Source: Misgurnus anguillicaudatus
Lineage: Eukaryota; Chordata; Actinopteri; Cypriniformes; Cobitidae
Reading direction: 5' to 3'
Length of the DNA: 64,000 nt
Assembly (NCBI RefSeq): GCF_027580225.2
Contig: NC_073337.2
Coordinates: forward strand, 11,149,501 to 11,213,500
Shown: positions 59,195-64,000 of the stretch, in pieces
Layout of the letters: every line of letters starts with the position of its first letter
Numbering within the stretch: position 1 is the first letter of the stretch
Made by a program: the position numbers and the translations under genes
The notes under the pieces: generated by a model
Told to the model about the DNA's origin: nothing
Database searches by the model: none
What the model saw: the letters and a program-made list of their open reading frames with translations, nothing else

Positions 59195-59342
59195 CTGGAT
59201 TTAACCTCATCCCAGTGAGTAGTGACCCGGGGAGCAACTGGGGTTAAAGCACCTCAGTCGCATCCTGCCGGCCGTGAGACTTGAACTGGTGACCTTCAAA
59301 ATTATAAGCAAGACTTTCCAACCACTAGTTTGCGACTGCCCA
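59195..59342 (-). repeat. tRNA-derived SINE on the minus strand
   Basis: Reading down from 59342: a box-A-like AACTAGTGGTTGGAAAG, then box-B-like CCAGTTCAAGTCTCACGG, then GACTGAGGTGCTTTAACCCC and GCTCCCCGGGTCACTACTCA. This is the layout of widespread fish tRNA-SINEs (V-SINE-like central part). Confidence 0.65.
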
Positions 59343-59756
59343 ATAATCACTTATAAATGTGACTCAGATAAGAGAACTCTCAATTATCATCCATGAAACG
59401 AAGGCCATAGATTTGGTTTGAGCATTGCGGTCGAAATGTTGTTAACTGTACAGATGTTTTCAATAATCATTGTATAAATATTGAGGGGTGTAGTTTTGTA
59501 TTGTTAGGGAGTAGCCTACCCGCAAAAACCCCTCAGAAACTACATCGCTGTCATCCACAGACCAAATGCTTTCCTCTTTGACTGCTTCATAAAAACAGTG
59601 TAAGAGACAGACAGTCAGAAGAGAGCAATGTCATGCTGTAAAGTGATTGTGTCCTTACACACAGTGAAGCAGGGAAGCGCTGGGAATGGGGCCGCGTCTG
59701 TCAGGGGCCGAATGTGTCTCCCAGCGACTCCCTGACTCCATTCAGGAATGCCAACA

Positions 59757-59977
59757 GAGGAAGAGAAGGACAGACAAACAGAGAGACACAGAGCTGACAG
59801 ACAGACAGACAGACAGACACAGAGCAGACAGACAAACTGAGAGACAGACAGAAAGCTGGCAGACAGACAGAGAGACAGAGAAAGACACAAAGCTGACAGA
59901 TAGACAGACAGAGAGACAGACACAGACAAACATACAAACAGGACAGACCGATAGAAAGACAGAGAGACAAGACATAC

Positions 59978-60012
<35 letters not shown>

Positions 60013-60105
60013 GAGACAGACAGACACACAGACAGTGAGAAAGACAGACAGACACGCAGACAGAGAGAAAGACAGACAGACACGCAGACAAAGAGACAGA
60101 CAGAC

Positions 60106-60138
<33 letters not shown>

Positions 60139-60699
60139 CAGACAGACACTAAGCAGACAGACAGAGAGACACAAAGTTGACAGTGAGCTGGCAGACAGAA
60201 AGACAGACAGACAGACACACACACAGACAAGACAGACAGAGAGACAGACAGAAAGCTGGCAGGCAGACAAAAAGACACTGAGCTGACAGGCAGACAGACA
60301 GAGAGACACAAAGTTGACAGAGAGCTGGCAGACAGACACGCAGACAGAGAGACAGAAAGACAGATACGAAGACAGAGAGACAGCCAGAGAGACATGCAGA
60401 CAGAGAGACAGACAGAAAGACAGCCAGAGACAGAGAGACAGACAGACACTAAGCTGACTGGCAGACAGACATAGAGACACAAAGTTGACAGAGAGCTGGC
60501 AGACAGAAAGACAGACAGACACGCTGACAAGACAGACAGAGAGACAGACAGAAAGCTGGCAGGCAGACAAAAAGACACTGAGCTGACAGGCAGACAGACA
60601 GAGAGACACAAAGTTGACAGACAAACAAACACGAGAGACACAGAGCAGACAGACAGACTGAGACAGACAGAGAGACACAAAGCTGACAGACAGACAGAC

Positions 60700-60730
<31 letters not shown>

Positions 60731-61036
60731 GAGACACAGAGCAGACAGACAGACTGAGACAGACAGAGAGACACAAAGCTGACAGACAGACAGACAGACA
60801 GAGAGACAGACAGACAGACAGAGAGCTGGCAGACAGACAGACAGACAAACAAACACGAGAGACACAGAGCAGACAGACAGACTGAGACAGACAGAGAGAC
60901 ACAAAGCTGACAGACAGACAGACAGAGAGACAGACAGACAGACAGAGAGCTGGCAGACAGACAGACAAACAAACAAACACGAGAGACACAGAGCAGACAG
61001 AGAGACAGATAGACACAGAGCTGGCAGACAGACAGA
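59757..61036. repeat. 1.3-kb GACA/GAGA-rich array (Bkm-like)
   Basis: The stretch is built almost wholly from CAGA/GACA tetramers with AGAGAG, ACACA and AGCTGACAG/AGCTGGCAG interruptions. Longer repeats sit on top: a block starting GAGCTGGCAGACAGAAAG recurs at 60185 and 60493 (period about 308), and a block with GACACAGAGCAGACAGACAG recurs near 60635, 60731 and 60858. Very long frames on both strands (up to 424 codons, Cys/Leu/Ser-rich) come from the repeat and are not genes. Confidence 0.95.
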
Positions 61037-62430
<1,394 letters not shown>

Positions 62431-62535
62431 TTTATATGAGAGCATTCAAAGCAGTGCATGTTTTACTGCAGCCGTGTCTGTACAGAAGAGGGAATCCTTA
62501 TGTGACATTATATCATTGATCTGTCATTGATCTGT

Positions 62536-62547
62536 CAGAGAGAGAGG

Positions 62548-62603
<56 letters not shown>
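62536..62603. repeat. (GA)n microsatellite
   Basis: A GA run with GGGA and AAAG interruptions at its left end. Confidence 0.93.
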
Positions 62604-62606
<3 letters not shown>

Positions 62607-63583
62607 ACAAACAGTAGCAAGAGTTTCCCCACACAGAGTCACTTGAGTCACTTAAAACATCAACTGAAGAGATCTGTGAGTGATTTATCATGATATCAGA
62701 TTGAGCTGTAAATATTCTGTACTGACATCAGAGAATCTGTTGATTACATCACAAACATTAACCAGCATTTGTTACTGGTTATTGTTATGTAATGGGGCGG
62801 GTACTCATTATGTTTTAGACACATTCACACTGTCCCTTATACACTCGATTATGTTATCAATAGTTTGATTCAACCTTCCTAAAAGATAAATTCTGTAAAA
62901 TGTATGTACAACAATGAATCTGATAGTATTGGGAAATTTTATTGTGAATTGTTAAGAGCTAGCAGACAAAACTCAATTCTGGTTTTTAAATAGACGTGAA
63001 CACTGGAGCTCATGATAGATAGACATCTAACGCCACCTGCTGATAAGAGTTTGATTCTGATAGATTATTGCGCCATCTTGTGGTAGAAGAATCACTGCAT
63101 CTTAAACACATCTGTGTTTTGTTCATAATACAGCAAAATCAATTAATAAATAAAAACATTTTTGTTTTACAATATAAAGAAATACTTAAATTGAACTTAA
63201 GAAACAAGTAAACTATTTGCTAATGGATTGAGTAAAATAACATCATTATGTTCTCTAATCACGTGTGAATATCTTATTTTGGTTTTCAATGTTTGAAAAG
63301 GATGTTTAGATAATATTACAGTTTTTTTAATTTATAGGGATAAACACTAAACCCAGTTGTTGTCACAGACCCTTTTAGTCTTAAGATGTCACACAGATCT
63401 GGAGTCTCAACACATGTTGTTATCAGAGAATGTAGACTGGATTAAAAGTAACAGTGAGTACTAAACTCTAACTGAAAACATAAACCACCCAAAATATTAA
63501 ATAAACACACTAATGCCCTGTGCAGAAATAAGAAGTCAGATTATCTGCAGGTCTAGATGAACACACTCACATTAGACCTCGAG
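62604..63583. other. syn3 5' intron, nothing recognised
   Basis: AT-rich sequence with no frame or repeat that I can support. Confidence 0.5.
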
Positions 63584-64000
63584 GCAGCATTCCCACACCT
63601 TAAACTTCAAATTCAAGTACCTTTTAAGGACTTTCCAGGTCCAATACCCGGAGGTACCCAGAGGTAAGTGCGTCTGAATGTGTATATCAAATTCAACCAA
63701 TGGTGAGGCCTAATGACAAAGACAGGGTGACGTGGGAGCCAGGAAGTATATCACTATCTGAAATATTGCCAAAGACGGCGTTACAGGGACACAGGAAGTA
63801 TGGCAAGGGAGACGCAGTGTCTCGTTCCCTTCTCAGGGAACAACAGTTACATACGTAACCCGAGACGTTCTCATGTGTCAAACACAACTATGCAAAAAAG
63901 CATTTTGGTATGAATCAACATTCGGATACAAAAGATATAAGCATTTAAAGCGAACAGTTTAGCACGTGTGCTTAAAAAGTCTAGAAATGTATGATATTAT
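63584..64000. mobile_element. long-hairpin element, copy 2, cut by window end
   Basis: The start GCAGCATTCCCACACC, TTTCCAGGTCCAATACCC and CAAATTCAACCAATGGTGAG match copy 1 at 12352. The core GAGACGCAG-TTCCCTTCTCAGGGAAC is followed by one arm continuing to TAAAAAGTCTAGAA at the edge. The left part of the hairpin is shortened, so this copy has lost most of one arm. Confidence 0.75.

Noticed and set aside
59701..61016. Frames of 423-424 codons on the minus strand as genes
   Set aside because: They lie wholly in the GACA array and consist of repeated CLSV/SVCL-type peptides; they are repeat artefacts.

Overview
This is vertebrate genomic DNA, AT-rich and full of transposons. It comes from a teleost, most likely a cyprinid. 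The repeats (hAT, Kolobok-like TTAA elements, Tc1/mariner, BEL/Pao, an L2-like LINE, HE1/DANA-like SINEs, long CA/GA/GACA runs) are those of carp- and zebrafish-type genomes. The coding exons are short and widely spaced, with GT/AG splice sites. No operon, tRNA, rRNA or CRISPR was seen.

Two host genes are present. The minus strand carries six internal exons of a synapsin, best matched to syn3, spread over 58 kb (58914 down to 718). They encode about 200 contiguous residues of synapsin domain C, the ATP-grasp core. Its first exon (beyond 64000) and its 3' exons (before 1) lie outside the window. Inside the 25.5-kb intron between the fourth and fifth exons seen here (3817-29285) lies a complete five-exon timp3 on the plus strand. 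It encodes 210 aa, with a signal peptide and all 12 mature cysteines, and has a TATA/CCAAT promoter and an AATAAA signal. This is the ancient nested SYN-TIMP arrangement (SYN3/TIMP3 in mammals).

The rest is intron filled with mobile DNA, often one element inside another. The main item is a full-length BEL/Pao LTR retrotransposon (40794-48948): a single intact 2078-codon Gag-Pol frame, 613-bp LTRs that differ at one base by eye, and a 5-bp target duplication, so it is young and possibly active. A second, shorter LTR element (9313-11223) has 284-bp LTRs and a GC-rich interior but no recognisable Pol. DNA transposons with target duplications seen directly include hAT-like elements (6026, 17615, 33599, 52954), TTAA-flanked elements (1189, 22302, 25841, 50345), a PIF/Harbinger-like element (39340), a Tc1/mariner-like element (57737) and three copies of a roughly 300-bp MITE (1444, 37441, 57845). 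There are also two copies of a long-hairpin element (12352 and 63584) and a 1.3-kb GACA-rich array (59757-61036).

Layout: 1-15 kb, 3' half of the syn3 intron with exons at 718 and 3754, repeats and the small LTR element; 15.1-28.7 kb, timp3; 28.7-31 kb, a MITE, syn3 exons and a LINE fragment; 31-58.9 kb, large repeat-filled syn3 introns holding the BEL element; 58.9-64 kb, one syn3 exon, SINEs, the GACA array, microsatellites and a truncated hairpin element.
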